Assembly (NCBI RefSeq): GCF_000719955.1
Contig: NZ_JOII01000004.1
Location: 124,001 to 188,000 of the forward strand
DNA from: Streptomyces albidoflavus
Lineage (GTDB): Bacteria; Actinomycetota; Actinomycetes; Streptomycetales; Streptomycetaceae
Length of the DNA stretch: 64,000 bases
Direction: 5' to 3'
Positions 1-8,549 of this stretch are shown in pieces. The translations under genes were made by a program, and so were the position numbers. The stretch's first letter is position 1; every line of letters begins with the position of its first letter. The notes beneath the pieces were generated by a model that saw nothing but the letters and a program-made list of their open reading frames with translations, was not told the DNA's origin and made no database searches.

Positions 1-836
1 CCGACTGCCTGATCGACGGCCGGCCGATGGACGGCGCCTTCCGCGTGGTCCGGGGCGACGGCACCGTCCGCACCCTGCACATGAACGGGGCCCCGGTCCT
101 CGACGAGCACGGCTCCACCGCCTCCCTGCGCGCGGTGCTCCGCGACGTCACCGCCGCCGGGACCCCGGTCGGCCGCACCGGCGCCACCCCTCCCCCGCCC
201 TCCGCGCCGGCCGGTCCGGCGGCCCGCACCACGACGGCCGTACGCGAGCTGCCGCCGGGCCCCGACGCGGCGGCGGACAGGACGTGGTGCGACACGCTGA
301 CCCTGCCGGACGGCCGCACGCTGCTCGCGCTGGGCGAGCGTCCACCCGGGCTCAGCCGCGACCTGCTGGTGGGCACGGTGCGCGGGCTGGTCGCGGGCGG
401 CGAGACGCCGCAGGACGCGCTGGAGCTGGCGGCGGCGCTGCTGCCGGGAGCGGACCCGGTCGGCCGCGCGCTGTGCTGCGTGCACGACCCGGTGACCGGC
501 GCCCTGGACTGGGGCCGCACCGACGGCCATCCCGCGCCGCTGCTCCGGCACGAGGGCGTAGTCCTTCCGCTGGACCACGGCGGCCCCGGGGAACACCTGC
601 TCCCCGGCGACCTGCTCCTCCTGCACACCACCGGAACCGGCCACGACAACTCCACCGACCTGCTGCTTGCGCTCCCTCTCCCCCTGGACGGGCACCTCGA
701 CGCCGACGCCTGTGCCGATCTCGCGGCCGACGCGCTCGCCGGCGCCGCCGGACCGTCCGAGGACGGGCAGCGCGGAGCGGCACGGGTGATCGCCGTCCGG
801 GTCGGCTCCGGTGCGGGGCAGGCCGGGCACGGCTGA
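1..836 (+). CDS. PAS / PP2C-like (SpoIIE-type) signalling protein, 3' part
   Basis: The reading frame is already open at base 3 and ends at TGA 834-836, so the start lies outside the window. The first ~50 residues look like the end of a PAS domain with its PAC motif (DGTVRTLHMNGAPVLDEHG, then LRAVLRDVT). A proline/alanine linker follows. The last ~180 residues resemble the end of a PP2C/SpoIIE phosphatase fold (DPVTGALDWGRTDGHPAPLL, then LLPGDLLLLHTTG). The usual metal-binding aspartates are not obvious, so the phosphatase may be degenerate. Many Streptomyces proteins join PAS or GAF sensors to such phosphatases to control anti-sigma factors; that role here is inferred from the fold only. Confidence 0.6.
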   Translation, partial: DCLIDGRPMDGAFRVVRGDGTVRTLHMNGAPVLDEHGSTASLRAVLRDVTAAGTPVGRTGATPPPPSAPAGPAARTTTAVRELPPGPDAAADRTWCDTLTLPDGRTLLALGERPPGLSRDLLVGTVRGLVAGGETPQDALELAAALLPGADPVGRALCCVHDPVTGALDWGRTDGHPAPLLRHEGVVLPLDHGGPGEHLLPGDLLLLHTTGTGHDNSTDLLLALPLPLDGHLDADACADLAADALAGAAGPSEDGQRGAARVIAVRVGSGAGQAGHG

Positions 837-967
837 ACAGCGGTACGCCGCAGGCGTGTCCGGGCACCCGTGGGAGCCGGGGCACCGGTGAGGACCGTCC
901 GTCCACCACGCCTCACGGGCGTGCGGAGTGACGGGGTGTCGTCAGGGTGGCGCGGGAAGCGGGACGG

Positions 968-2464
968 TCAGGCCGGGGCCGCGCGCCAGCCGCCGGAGGA
1001 CTTGCCCTCGCCCGGCATCACCATCTTGATCTCCTCGCGCAGGCTCTCGATCTTCGGGTAGCCCGCGTAGTGCGCGGTGAGCCGGTACATCTCCCGCAGC
1101 CGGTCCCAGGTGCGGTGCGAGGAGTTGTCGGACATCGAGGCCAGGGCGAGACGCGCGTACCGGTCGGCCTGTTCCGGGTCGTCGGCGATGAAGCAGGCGG
1201 AGGCGAGCGAGAGGTGGTCGAAGATCTTCGACCGCTCCCGCTGGTCCTGGCGGAGCTCCAGGGCGATCTTGGCGTGGTGCTCGGCCTGCTTCGCCGCCGC
1301 CGGCTCGTGCTCGGCGAGGGTGCGGTAGGCGAGTGCCTGCATGCCGTGCAGGTCGGCCTTGTCGAACATCTGCATCCAGTTGGGCGGTTCGGCGTCGCCG
1401 CGGTCGGAGACGAAGAGCGTCTCGGCCTCGCCGAGGGTGCGGCGCATGGCCTGCCCCCGGCCCATCGCCGCCTGCGCCCACGCCTCGATGGTGCGGAACA
1501 TGGCGCGGGTGCGGGGCAGCGCCTCCTCGCCGGAGCCGGTCTTGGCCAGCTTCATCAGGTCGAGCGCCTCGTCCGGGCGGCCGAGGTGGACCATCTGGCG
1601 GGCGGCGCGCGAGAGCGCCTCGCCGGCGCGCGGGCGGTCACCGCCCTCGCGGGCGGCGTGGGTGGCGATGACGAAGTACTTCTGCGCGGTGGGCTCCAGG
1701 CCCACGTCGTGGGACATCCAGCCGGCCAGGACGGCGAGGTTGGCGGCCACGCCCCACAGGCGGCGCTGGAGGTGCTCGGGGTGGCGGTAGGAGAGCATGC
1801 CCCCCACCTCGTTGAGCTGGCCGACCACGGCCTTGCGCTGGAGGCCGCCGCCCCGGGAGGCGTCCCAGGCGCGGAAGATGTCGACGGAGTGTTCCAGCTC
1901 CTCGACCTCCTGCGAGCCGACCGGGGCCGCCTCGTAGCGGTCGAAGCCCGCCTGGTCCCCGTAGCCGCCCCGCGGCCCCGGGAGGGTGGCGGGGGGTGCG
2001 GGGTCGGCCTTGAGCCAGTCGTACATGGCGGTGGTGAGCACGGAGCCCGCGGTGAGCGCGGCGCTCGCGCCCATCAAGCCTCGTCGGTTGAGCATGAGGT
2101 CCATTCCCGTGAATTCGGTGAGGACCGCAGCCGTTCGCTCGGGCGCCCATGGCACGCCGTCGGAGCGCTCGCCGCTCCCGCCCGGCCGCCGTTTCCCCGT
2201 GCGCCCGCGTCGAACCAGACCGAGATCCTCGATGGTCACGACACGGCCGAGTTGCTCGGTGAACAGCGCCGCCAGCACCGTGGGCACCGGATCGCGCGGG
2301 ATCTCTCCCATGTCGATCCAGCGCCGGACCCGCGAGGTGTCGGTCGCCAGCTGGGGGTGGCCCATGGCCGCCGCCTGCCGGTTCACGAGCCGGGCGAGTT
2401 CCCCCTTGGACCAGCCGGTCAGGCCGAAGTGGTCCGCAAGGCGGGTGTTGGGTTGTCCGCTCAC
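968..2464 (-). CDS. nsdA: NsdA-type regulator of development and antibiotic production
   Basis: 498 aa, matching the size and sequence pattern of Streptomyces NsdA, a negative regulator of sporulation and antibiotic synthesis in S. coelicolor. Residues 10-68 form a helix-turn-helix-like region (VRRWIDMGEIPRDPVP at 46-61). An internal hydrophobic stretch preceded by RR lies at 124-141 (LNRRGLMGASAALTAGS), and the rest is helical TPR-like sequence. The start is the ATG at 2464. It is divergent from the kinase gene at 2698, and the gap holds an inverted repeat and three direct repeats that may control it. The identification rests on my memory of the family; the biochemical activity is not visible in the sequence. 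Confidence 0.85.
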   Translation of the reverse strand: MSGQPNTRLADHFGLTGWSKGELARLVNRQAAAMGHPQLATDTSRVRRWIDMGEIPRDPVPTVLAALFTEQLGRVVTIEDLGLVRRGRTGKRRPGGSGERSDGVPWAPERTAAVLTEFTGMDLMLNRRGLMGASAALTAGSVLTTAMYDWLKADPAPPATLPGPRGGYGDQAGFDRYEAAPVGSQEVEELEHSVDIFRAWDASRGGGLQRKAVVGQLNEVGGMLSYRHPEHLQRRLWGVAANLAVLAGWMSHDVGLEPTAQKYFVIATHAAREGGDRPRAGEALSRAARQMVHLGRPDEALDLMKLAKTGSGEEALPRTRAMFRTIEAWAQAAMGRGQAMRRTLGEAETLFVSDRGDAEPPNWMQMFDKADLHGMQALAYRTLAEHEPAAAKQAEHHAKIALELRQDQRERSKIFDHLSLASACFIADDPEQADRYARLALASMSDNSSHRTWDRLREMYRLTAHYAGYPKIESLREEIKMVMPGEGKSSGGWRAAPA

Positions 2465-2491
2465 GTCAAGCCCCCAGGTTCTCGGCTGAGT

Positions 2492-2510
2492 TGACAGTAA
2501 CCCCCTGTCA
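2492..2510. promoter_or_regulatory. Inverted repeat upstream of nsdA
   Basis: TGACAG (2492-2497) and CTGTCA (2505-2510) are exact 6-bp arms around 7 bp, giving a 19-bp operator-sized dyad. It lies 28 bp before the nsdA start codon, where a bound repressor or NsdA itself could block transcription. The regulator is not known. Confidence 0.45.
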
Positions 2511-2525
2511 GTTGCTGAGCGACTA

Positions 2526-2555
2526 TTCGCCAGGGTTCGCCAGGGTGCGCCAGAT
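2526..2555. repeat. Three 10-bp direct repeats upstream of nsdA
   Basis: TTCGCCAGGG occurs twice without a gap (2526-2535, 2536-2545), followed by the related TGCGCCAGAT (2546-2555). A 10-bp period places each copy on the same DNA face, as expected for cooperative protein binding. The site sits between nsdA and the divergent kinase gene. Confidence 0.5.
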
Positions 2556-2697
2556 GGTGTGCCACCGGCTGGCGGGTGTCAGGTAGATATGCGCCTCCCC
2601 GACCCGGTGGCCGTCCCCGCACTCCCCAGGGTGCGGCCCGGTGGCCGGGCCGGGTGGGTGCGTCACTCACAGGCACACGAAGGGATCTGTCAGGCTC

Positions 2698-3855
2698 ATG
2701 TACGCAGCATCGTCCTCCGTGTCCGCCCCGTCCCGGCCGCCGCTCGGCACCCGCCCCCCTCGGGCGAGGGAAGCCACTCCCCCGGGCAGCGGCCCGTACC
2801 TCGACCCCGCGCGCCCTGCGGCCACAGCGCTCGCCTCCGGTCGGACCCGACGCGTAGCGGGGCTCGGCACACCACAGCTCAGCGGAAGGCTGGACCTGTC
2901 CGGTCCGCAGGGAGCGCAGTTGCGGGCGGCCGTCGCCGCCGTGCACCGCGTCTGTCCGGAGTTCCACCCGGTCCAGGTGCTGCGGCGCAGCCCGCGTTCC
3001 GTCCTGCTGGTCGGGACGAGCGGGCGCACCACCGCGGTCGCCAAGTGTTTAGTGGACCAGTCGGCCGAACGGGCGGAGCGGATCAGGCACGAGATAGCGA
3101 CGTACCGTTCGTTCGTCCGGCACCGTCCGCCGGTGCGGGCCCCGCGGCTGGTCGCGGCCGACCCGGACAACGGGACGCTGGTGATCGAGCGGATGGCGGG
3201 CCGGGCGGCGGCGCTCCAGCGCCACCCGGTCGAGGCGCCGCCCGCGGCCGACCTGCGGGCCGTGCTCGGCGCGGTGCGCCGGCTCAACCAGTGGCGTCCC
3301 CCGACGGGCATGTTCGGCGCCCCGCTGGACTACGCGGAGCGGATCTCCCGCTTCCACGCCCTGGGGCTGCTCACCGACCGTGACCTCGGCGACCTCCAGA
3401 AGCTGCTGCACGGCATCGCCCGCTCCGGGGGCCGCGTCGCCACCCGCGAGTTCTGCCACGGCGACGCCCTGCTCTCCAACGTCCTCCTCTCCCCCGCCGG
3501 TCCCGTCCTGGTCGACTGGGAGCAGGCCGGCTGGTACCTGCCCGGGTACGACCTGGCGACCCTGTGGGCGGTGGTCGGGGAGGCCCCGATGGCACGTCAG
3601 CAGATCAGCCACCTCGCCCAGAGCAGCGGCCCGGCGGCGCGCGACGCCTTCCTGGTCAACCTCATGCTGGTGCTGACCCGGGAGATCCGGGCGTGCGAGG
3701 CGGCGGTCCAGCGGAGCATGCGGGACACCCCGGCGGGACCGGCCCGGGCGGGCGCCGCTCCGGCCGGCGAGGAGCAGCGCCTGCTGCTGCGCCGGCTGCA
3801 CGACGACTGGGCGATGGTCCGCCGCGCGGTCCGCGCGGCGGTGGGCACGCGCTGA
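2698..3855 (+). CDS. Aminoglycoside phosphotransferase (APH)-family kinase
   Basis: 385 aa from the ATG at 2698, which has AGGG about 13 bases upstream; a GTG at 2641 is possible but has no better ribosome site. The catalytic loop is clear: HGDALLSN with H254, D256 and N261, then VDWEQAGW with the Mg-binding D273. These are the Brenner and DFG-equivalent motifs of the APH/choline kinase fold. The N-terminal ~70 residues are low-complexity and rich in P, S and A. The substrate is unknown; most chromosomal Streptomyces members are not proven resistance enzymes. It is divergent from nsdA and followed by a 20-bp perfect hairpin. Confidence 0.75.
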   Translation: MYAASSSVSAPSRPPLGTRPPRAREATPPGSGPYLDPARPAATALASGRTRRVAGLGTPQLSGRLDLSGPQGAQLRAAVAAVHRVCPEFHPVQVLRRSPRSVLLVGTSGRTTAVAKCLVDQSAERAERIRHEIATYRSFVRHRPPVRAPRLVAADPDNGTLVIERMAGRAAALQRHPVEAPPAADLRAVLGAVRRLNQWRPPTGMFGAPLDYAERISRFHALGLLTDRDLGDLQKLLHGIARSGGRVATREFCHGDALLSNVLLSPAGPVLVDWEQAGWYLPGYDLATLWAVVGEAPMARQQISHLAQSSGPAARDAFLVNLMLVLTREIRACEAAVQRSMRDTPAGPARAGAAPAGEEQRLLLRRLHDDWAMVRRAVRAAVGTR

Positions 3856-3869
3856 GGCCCGGCCCGAAG

Positions 3870-3915
3870 ACAGCGGTGCGGCCCGCCCCATCCCAGGGGC
3901 GGGCCGCACCGCTGT
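3870..3915 (+). terminator. Perfect 20-bp hairpin after the APH-like gene
   Basis: The arms 3870-3889 and 3896-3915 are exact reverse complements of 20 bp around a 6-base loop, starting 15 bp after the stop codon. There is no T tract, as is normal for Streptomyces terminators. Confidence 0.85.
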
Positions 3916-3930
3916 CCGCTCTGAAGACGT

Positions 3931-3942
3931 CGTTGCATTCGG
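3931..3942. repeat. Left copy of 12-bp inverted repeat
   Basis: CGTTGCATTCGG here is the exact reverse complement of 4529-4540. The pair brackets the small Cys-rich gene and the transposase remnant, so it may mark the ends of a decayed element. Confidence 0.45.
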
Positions 3943-3957
3943 TGGGATCGATAGTCT

Positions 3958-4224
3958 GTGTCGATGGAGAACACGGTCGAGACCGCTTGCCGGATCTGCG
4001 GCCTGGATGACGGGGAGTCTCTCTACGAGGACGGGTTCCCTCGGTACGTCATCTGCGAGTGCTGCTACAACGAATCCGGCATCGGTGACGACACCGTGAC
4101 GCAAGTCCGCGAACTCCGCGGCTACTGGGTCGGTCACGGCGCTCAGTGGCACAAGCCGCAGTCGAGGCCGGCCGACTGGGATCTGCTGAGCCAACTGGCC
4201 AACATACCGCCAAAATGGCGCTGA
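3958..4224 (+). CDS. Small Cys-rich protein, probable zinc ribbon
   Basis: 88 aa from GTG 3958, or 86 aa from ATG 3964; GGTGGGA about 10 bases before the GTG favours the longer form. Cysteines at C11-x2-C14-G and C33, C35, C36 suggest a metal-binding ribbon. The C-terminus (WDLLSQLANIPPKWR) resembles a family of short CPxCG proteins often seen near toxin/immunity or SMI1-type genes; that is recalled, not proven. It lies within a 12-bp inverted repeat pair together with a degenerate transposase, which suggests horizontal arrival. Codon use is less GC-biased than in its neighbours. Confidence 0.65.
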   Translation: MSMENTVETACRICGLDDGESLYEDGFPRYVICECCYNESGIGDDTVTQVRELRGYWVGHGAQWHKPQSRPADWDLLSQLANIPPKWR

Positions 4225-4240
4225 CTCGGGCGGCCGACCG

Positions 4241-4265
4241 TCACCTCACCTCACCTCACCTCACC
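4241..4265. repeat. (TCACC)x5 short tandem repeat
   Basis: Five perfect copies of TCACC. The last one carries the stop codon (TGA on the minus strand, 4261-4263) of the transposase remnant, so the array lies exactly at its 3' end. It may be a slippage-prone scar of element decay. Confidence 0.7.
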
Positions 4266-4507
4266 TGGTGATTCGGCGGGAGCAGATGAGGGTTTCGATG
4301 CCTCTGCGGGCGATGCGGGGCACGATGTTGCGGGCGCGGAGCCGTCTCCGCAGGTGTTCGTAGTCGTATCCCTTGTCGGCGTGGAGCTTGGCAGGTCTAC
4401 CCGTGCCGCCGCCGGCCACCACCCTGCGGGCCGCCCGGGGCCACCGGCACCACCCGCAGGAACAACTCCCACGACCTGTCCGGGATCAGACGCTCCGTGA
4501 TCGTCAC
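4261..4507 (-). pseudogene. IS5-type transposase remnant, internally deleted
   Basis: Two recognisable pieces lie in different frames of the minus strand. The 5' piece starts at GTG 4507 and reads VTITERLIPDRSWELF, then RPQ-like GGGRRRHG and a stop; this is the usual beginning of Streptomyces IS5-family transposases. About 90 bases on, the 3' piece reads KLHADKGYDYEHLRRRL, then RARNIVPRIARRGIE, the conserved C-terminal block, ending at TGA 4261-4263. Most of the catalytic middle is gone, so the copy cannot be active. The codons of the two parts are out of phase by one base, so a deletion plus frameshift is inferred. Confidence 0.8.
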
Positions 4508-4528
4508 ACACGGACACCTCCGACCACG

Positions 4529-4540
4529 CCGAATGCAACG
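4529..4540. repeat. Right copy of 12-bp inverted repeat
   Basis: CCGAATGCAACG is the exact reverse complement of 3931-3942. It lies just upstream of the transposase start on the minus strand, where the terminal repeat of an IS5-type element would be expected. Confidence 0.45.
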
Positions 4541-4740
4541 TCCTCTGAGGCGGTGACGGCAGAGGTGTACTCCTGTGACGCGCCCCAGGCCCGGATGGCG
4601 AGGGTCGCGAAAGGGGCCGTGAGGGTGGTGGCGCGGGCGCGCCGGTCGCCAAATTTCCGCACCTCAGGCGCTGTTGACGGATCATCGTCAAGCCGGTACC
4701 ACTGGTCCACGCCCGCCTCGGTGATCACGTACGCGCCCTG
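4541..4740 (-). pseudogene. Interrupted gene fragment of unknown function
   Basis: On the minus strand one frame reads as convincing protein: YVITEAGVDQWYRLDDDPS, then APEVRKFGDRRARATTLTA and FATLAIRAWGASQEYTSAV. Codon third positions look Streptomyces-like. There is no good start codon (only an internal GTG at YVITEAG), the upstream end runs into the ribosome site of the amidase gene, and the downstream end meets the 12-bp repeat of the transposase remnant. It is probably a gene cut by the element. I do not recognise the family. Confidence 0.4.
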
Positions 4741-4800
4741 GTGCGGGCTCCCGCTGTTCCGCGCGTCCGGGCGGCGCGCGGCCCCGTCCCAGGAGGCCCT

Positions 4801-6786
4801 GTGCGAAGAAACGTCCCTGCTCTCTCCGGCACGGGCGGGCGCAGAGCCCGCAGGACGGGGGTGACGGCGCTGGCCAGCGCCGCGCTGGTGCTGCCCCTGC
4901 TGGGCGCGGCCCCCGGCCCCGCCCCGGCACAGGCGGACACCGGGCTCCAGGGGGCGTTCGCGGCGGCGGCCCGGGAGTACCGGGTGCCCGAGAGCGTCCT
5001 GCTGGGTGTGGCCTACCTCCAGTCGCGGTGGGACACGCACGGCGGGGCGCCGAGCGTGACCGGCGGGTACGGGCCGATGCACCTGACCGACGCCCGCACG
5101 GCGCTGGCCCGGTCGACGGGCCACCACGGGGAGCACGGCGAGGACGCGCGGGGCGACGAGTCCCGGCCGGCCCGCACCCCGGAGCCGGTCCTGCCGTCGG
5201 CCGGCGAGGAGCTGCCGGAGCGGCTGACGACGCTGCGTCAGGCGGCGCGGCTGAGCGGGCTGCCGGCCGAGCGGCTGCGCAGCGATCCGGCGGCCAACAT
5301 CCGCGGCGGTGCCGCGCTGCTGGCCGAGGCGCAGCGGGAGCGCGGAGCGGCCCCCGGCGGCGACGCGGCCGACTGGTACGGCGCGGTGGCTGCGTTCTCC
5401 GGCGCGGAGGACCGGGCGACCGCCACCGCCTACGCCGACGAGGTCTTCTCGGTACTGCGCTCCGGTGAGGCACGGACCACCGACAGCGGCGTCCGGGTGG
5501 TCCTGGCGCCGCAGCCCTCAGCGGTGGCGGACGCCTCCCAGACGGCCGGCCTCGGGCTGCGCGAGAGCGGCGCGAAGGGCTCGGTGGAGTGTCCGCGCAC
5601 CGTCTCCTGCGAGTGGCTGCCCGCTCCGTACGAGGAGTTCGGGGAGGGCGACTACGGCAACCACGACAAGGCGGACCGGCCGCGCAGCGCGCGGATCGAC
5701 TCGATCGTCATCCACGACACGGAGGCGACCTGGGACACCACGCTGGAACTGGTGCAGGACCCGGAGTACGTGTCCTGGCACTACTCGCTGCGCTCCACCG
5801 ACGGCCACATCGCCCAGCACCTGCGGACCAAGGATGTCGGCTGGCACGCGGGCAACTGGTACACCAACGCCAAGTCGATCGGGCTGGAGCACGAGGGGTT
5901 CCTCGCCGACCCGGACGCCTGGTACACGGAGGCGATGTACCGGACCTCGGCGCGCCTCGTCTCCCACCTGGCGAAGAAGTACGGCATCCCGCTGGACCGG
6001 CAGCACATCCTCGGCCACGACACGGTTCCGGGCACGACTCCGGCGACGATCCCGGGCATGCACACCGACCCGGGCCCGTACTGGGACTGGCAGCACTACT
6101 TCGCCCTGCTCGGTGCGCCACTGAAGGCGTCGGCGGGGAAGAACGCCGAGCTGGTCACGATCGCGCCCGAGTACCGGAAGAACCGTCCGGAGTTCACCGG
6201 GTGCGAGAAGGCGGGCGAGCCGTGCGCGCCGCACGGCTCCAGCGCGGTGCGGGTGTACACGGAGCCGCGTGAGGACGCGCCGCTGGTCCAGGACATCGGG
6301 CTGCGCCCGGACGGCTCGCCCTCCACCATCGACGTGAACGACCTGGGCTCGCGGGTCTCGGCCGGGCAGAGCTACGCGGTGGCCGAGCGGCGCGGCGAGT
6401 GGACCGCGATCTGGTACCTCGGGCAGAAGGCGTGGTTCAAGAACCCGCGCAAGGCACCGGTGGCGGTCCCCGCCTCGGGCCGCGTGCTGACGCCGAGGCC
6501 GGGCCTGACGGAGGTCCCGGTCTACGGCAGGGCGTACCCGGAGAAGGAGGCGTACCCGGCGGGCGTCACCCCGCAGGAGATCGTGCCGCTGCCGTACCGG
6601 ATCGCGGCGGGCCAGCGGTACGCCACCGGCGGCCAGGTACCGGGCGAGTACTACTCCGCGCCCACCTTCGACACCTCCGGGCACACGGTGGTGCGGGGGA
6701 AGCTGCGGTACTACGAGATCCAGTACGGGCACCGGGTCGGCTATGTGCGGGCCGACGACGTGGTGGTGCGTACGGCCAAGCGCTGA
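4801..6786 (+). CDS. Secreted N-acetylmuramoyl-L-alanine amidase with lysozyme-like N-domain
   Basis: 661 aa from GTG 4801, with AGGAGG at 4791-4796. A signal peptide occupies about residues 1-40, ending PAPAQA. Residues ~47-220 resemble a transglycosylase/lysozyme-like domain (YRVPESVLLGVAYLQSRWD). The amidase_2 domain (~290-440) shows VIHDTE with H305, GHDTVPG with H406, and DPGPYWDW with D423, the expected zinc ligands. An SH3-like tail with YTEPREDAPL and WYLGQKAWFKNP follows. It should cut the stem peptide from glycan strands outside the cell, in growth or sporulation. It is followed by a strong hairpin. Confidence 0.9.
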   Translation: MRRNVPALSGTGGRRARRTGVTALASAALVLPLLGAAPGPAPAQADTGLQGAFAAAAREYRVPESVLLGVAYLQSRWDTHGGAPSVTGGYGPMHLTDARTALARSTGHHGEHGEDARGDESRPARTPEPVLPSAGEELPERLTTLRQAARLSGLPAERLRSDPAANIRGGAALLAEAQRERGAAPGGDAADWYGAVAAFSGAEDRATATAYADEVFSVLRSGEARTTDSGVRVVLAPQPSAVADASQTAGLGLRESGAKGSVECPRTVSCEWLPAPYEEFGEGDYGNHDKADRPRSARIDSIVIHDTEATWDTTLELVQDPEYVSWHYSLRSTDGHIAQHLRTKDVGWHAGNWYTNAKSIGLEHEGFLADPDAWYTEAMYRTSARLVSHLAKKYGIPLDRQHILGHDTVPGTTPATIPGMHTDPGPYWDWQHYFALLGAPLKASAGKNAELVTIAPEYRKNRPEFTGCEKAGEPCAPHGSSAVRVYTEPREDAPLVQDIGLRPDGSPSTIDVNDLGSRVSAGQSYAVAERRGEWTAIWYLGQKAWFKNPRKAPVAVPASGRVLTPRPGLTEVPVYGRAYPEKEAYPAGVTPQEIVPLPYRIAAGQRYATGGQVPGEYYSAPTFDTSGHTVVRGKLRYYEIQYGHRVGYVRADDVVVRTAKR

Positions 6787-6800
6787 GGCCGTGAACGACT

Positions 6801-6834
6801 CCGGCCGGGGACCGCTGAGGCGGTTCCCGGCCGG
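6801..6834. terminator. Bidirectional hairpin terminator
   Basis: 15-bp stem (6801-6815 with 6820-6834, one G:U-type mismatch) and a 4-base loop, lying between the convergent amidase gene and the gene ending at 6857. Confidence 0.8.
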
Positions 6835-6856
6835 TATGGTGTGCGCGGTGCGGTGC

Positions 6857-7357
6857 TCAGCCCTGCTGGAAGAGTTCGGCGGGCAGCGGCTTGAGGAGGG
6901 CGTACAGGTCGTCGGTGATGGGGCGGTCCCAGGCGGCGACGGTGACCAGGACGTTGTCGCTGCGGTCGAACTGGACGCAGGAGACGCGGCTCTCCGAGAG
7001 CTTGACGCGGCGGACGATCAGGAGGTTGTCGCCCTGCATCACGGGGACGTCCTCGGTGCCGACGACCTCGACCTCCTCGTCGTTGCCGAGGGCGAGGAGG
7101 AGCTGGGACACCTCGAAGGGAGGCTGCTTGTCGGCGAGGTCGCGGGCGGGCGAGCCCTCCGGGAGGTTGCCGATGACCATCGCGGGTCCCCGGCCGCCGA
7201 ACAGGTCGTAGCGCAGGAAGACGCCCTGGCAGGAGCCGTCGGGCGCGGGCAGCAGCCCCGCGCCGAGATTGCCCGGCCAGTCCTCGGGGTCCATGGCCAG
7301 GACGTCGAAGTCCGGGCCCGCTGGTGTGGCGGCGCTGCGGCGGCGGAGGAAGGACAT
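6857..7357 (-). CDS. Conserved hypothetical protein
   Basis: 166 aa, ATG at 7357. No signal peptide, membrane segment or catalytic motif is visible. The sequence is compact and acidic with a clear hydrophobic core pattern (LLIVRRVKLSESRVSCVQF, then VLVTVAAWDRPITDDLYAL), so it is a soluble folded protein. I recognise it only as the sort of protein conserved in Streptomyces. It converges on the amidase gene. Confidence 0.7.
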   Translation of the reverse strand: MSFLRRRSAATPAGPDFDVLAMDPEDWPGNLGAGLLPAPDGSCQGVFLRYDLFGGRGPAMVIGNLPEGSPARDLADKQPPFEVSQLLLALGNDEEVEVVGTEDVPVMQGDNLLIVRRVKLSESRVSCVQFDRSDNVLVTVAAWDRPITDDLYALLKPLPAELFQQG

Positions 7358-7441
7358 GCCGCCATGGTACGTGCACGGCGGTGCCGCGCGGCGGGCGGTA
7401 CCGGTGCGGAAGGGGGCCGTTCAGCGAGGGGTGACCGGGGC

Positions 7442-7472
7442 CGGGCCCGCGCCCGCCGGGGGCGCGGGCCCG
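7442..7472 (-). terminator. Hairpin after the first universal stress gene
   Basis: Perfect 13-bp stem (7442-7454 with 7460-7472) and a 5-base loop, 4 bp downstream of the stop codon of the minus-strand gene ending at 7477. Confidence 0.8.
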
Positions 7473-7476
7473 TGGA

Positions 7477-8427
7477 TCAGGCGGCGTCCTCGCCGGTGGC
7501 CGCGGCGGCCTCGGCCAGTTCCTGCGCGGTGGGAACGACGGCGACGGGGGCGGGGGCGTGCAGGAGGACGGCGTGGGTGACCGAGCCGAGCATCCGCACG
7601 GGCGAGAAGGCGCGGGGGCGGTGGCGGCCGACGACGACCAGGTCGGCGCCGCGGGCGGCGGCGACCAGATGGCCGGCGGCGTCGCCCGGGGAGACCTCGG
7701 CCTCCACCGTGACCTGCGGATAGGTGTCCTTCAGGGTGGCGACGCGCTCGGCGACGAGCTGGCGGCACTCGGCCTCGGCGGCCTCCTGGTCGGCGGCGGA
7801 GGGCAGGTACTCCCCCGCGGCGGCCCAGGCGACGACGGGCCAGGGGTAGGCGCAGACGACGTGGAGCCGGGCGGAGCGGATGGCGGCCTCGCGGTAGGCG
7901 AAGGCGAGGGCCGGGTCGGGGGCGGCGTCGGCGGTGAGCGGGAACTCGGCGGACATGCCGAGGACGACGCGGGGGCCGGGGGCCGGTTCGGGGGCGTCGG
8001 TGTGGACGTCACGGCCGGGGCGGGGCACGACGACGACGGGGCTGTCGGCGTCGCGGGCGCAGGCCATGCCGTTGGAGCCGAGGAGGAGGCTGGCGAAGCC
8101 GCCGCGGCCGCGTGAGCCGAGGACAAGGAGCTGGGCCTCGGCTCCCAGCTCGGGGAGGATCGAGGCGGCGGTGGAGTCGAGCGTGGTGAAGGAGAGCTCC
8201 GGCAGTCCGGGGCGGCCGGTGAGGGCCTGGCGCGTCTCGACGATGACGGAGCTGTCGGGGGCGGCGGCCCCGGCGGGGGGTTCGGCGCCGCGCGGTGTGG
8301 CGGTGCGGACGGCGTGGACGATGCGCAGGGGGGCCTCCCGCAGGCGGGCCTCCTCCAGGGCCCATTCCAGGGCGCGGGTGCTGTCGTCCGATCCGTCGAC
8401 GGCCGCGATGACGGGCAGGGTGCTCAT
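7477..8427 (-). CDS. Universal stress protein, tandem USP domains
   Basis: 316 aa. The N-terminal USP domain opens with VIAAVDGSDDSTRALEWAL and ends with the nucleotide-binding motif G-x2-G-x9-G-S (LGSRGRGGFASLLLGSNG). The second domain keeps the fold but has a broken loop (GRHRPRAFSPVRMLGSV), so only the first is likely to bind ATP. Start ATG 8427, with GGAGG and GAGAG just upstream. A DevR/OsdR-like box at 8505-8518 lies 78 bp before the start, suggesting induction by low oxygen or redox stress. Confidence 0.9.
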   Translation of the reverse strand: MSTLPVIAAVDGSDDSTRALEWALEEARLREAPLRIVHAVRTATPRGAEPPAGAAAPDSSVIVETRQALTGRPGLPELSFTTLDSTAASILPELGAEAQLLVLGSRGRGGFASLLLGSNGMACARDADSPVVVVPRPGRDVHTDAPEPAPGPRVVLGMSAEFPLTADAAPDPALAFAYREAAIRSARLHVVCAYPWPVVAWAAAGEYLPSAADQEAAEAECRQLVAERVATLKDTYPQVTVEAEVSPGDAAGHLVAAARGADLVVVGRHRPRAFSPVRMLGSVTHAVLLHAPAPVAVVPTAQELAEAAAATGEDAA

Positions 8428-8504
8428 GGTTCTCTCGCCTCCGGGGCGCAGCGGTGGTGCGGCTGGTTCCGCTGCCAGCTTCGCTCAGCCGGGGGCCGGA
8501 AGGC

Positions 8505-8518
8505 AGGGTCCTTGGTCC
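8505..8518 (-). promoter_or_regulatory. DevR/OsdR-like box before the first USP gene
   Basis: GGGTCCTTGGTCCC matches 11 of 14 positions of the DosR core GGGACTWWAGTCCC. It lies 31 bp from a CCAGCTTCGC element at 8474, exactly the spacing found before the second USP gene (11101 and 11132). Confidence 0.6.
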
Positions 8519-8549
8519 CGTGTCGCGGCCGGTCGGCCCCTGTCGGCGG

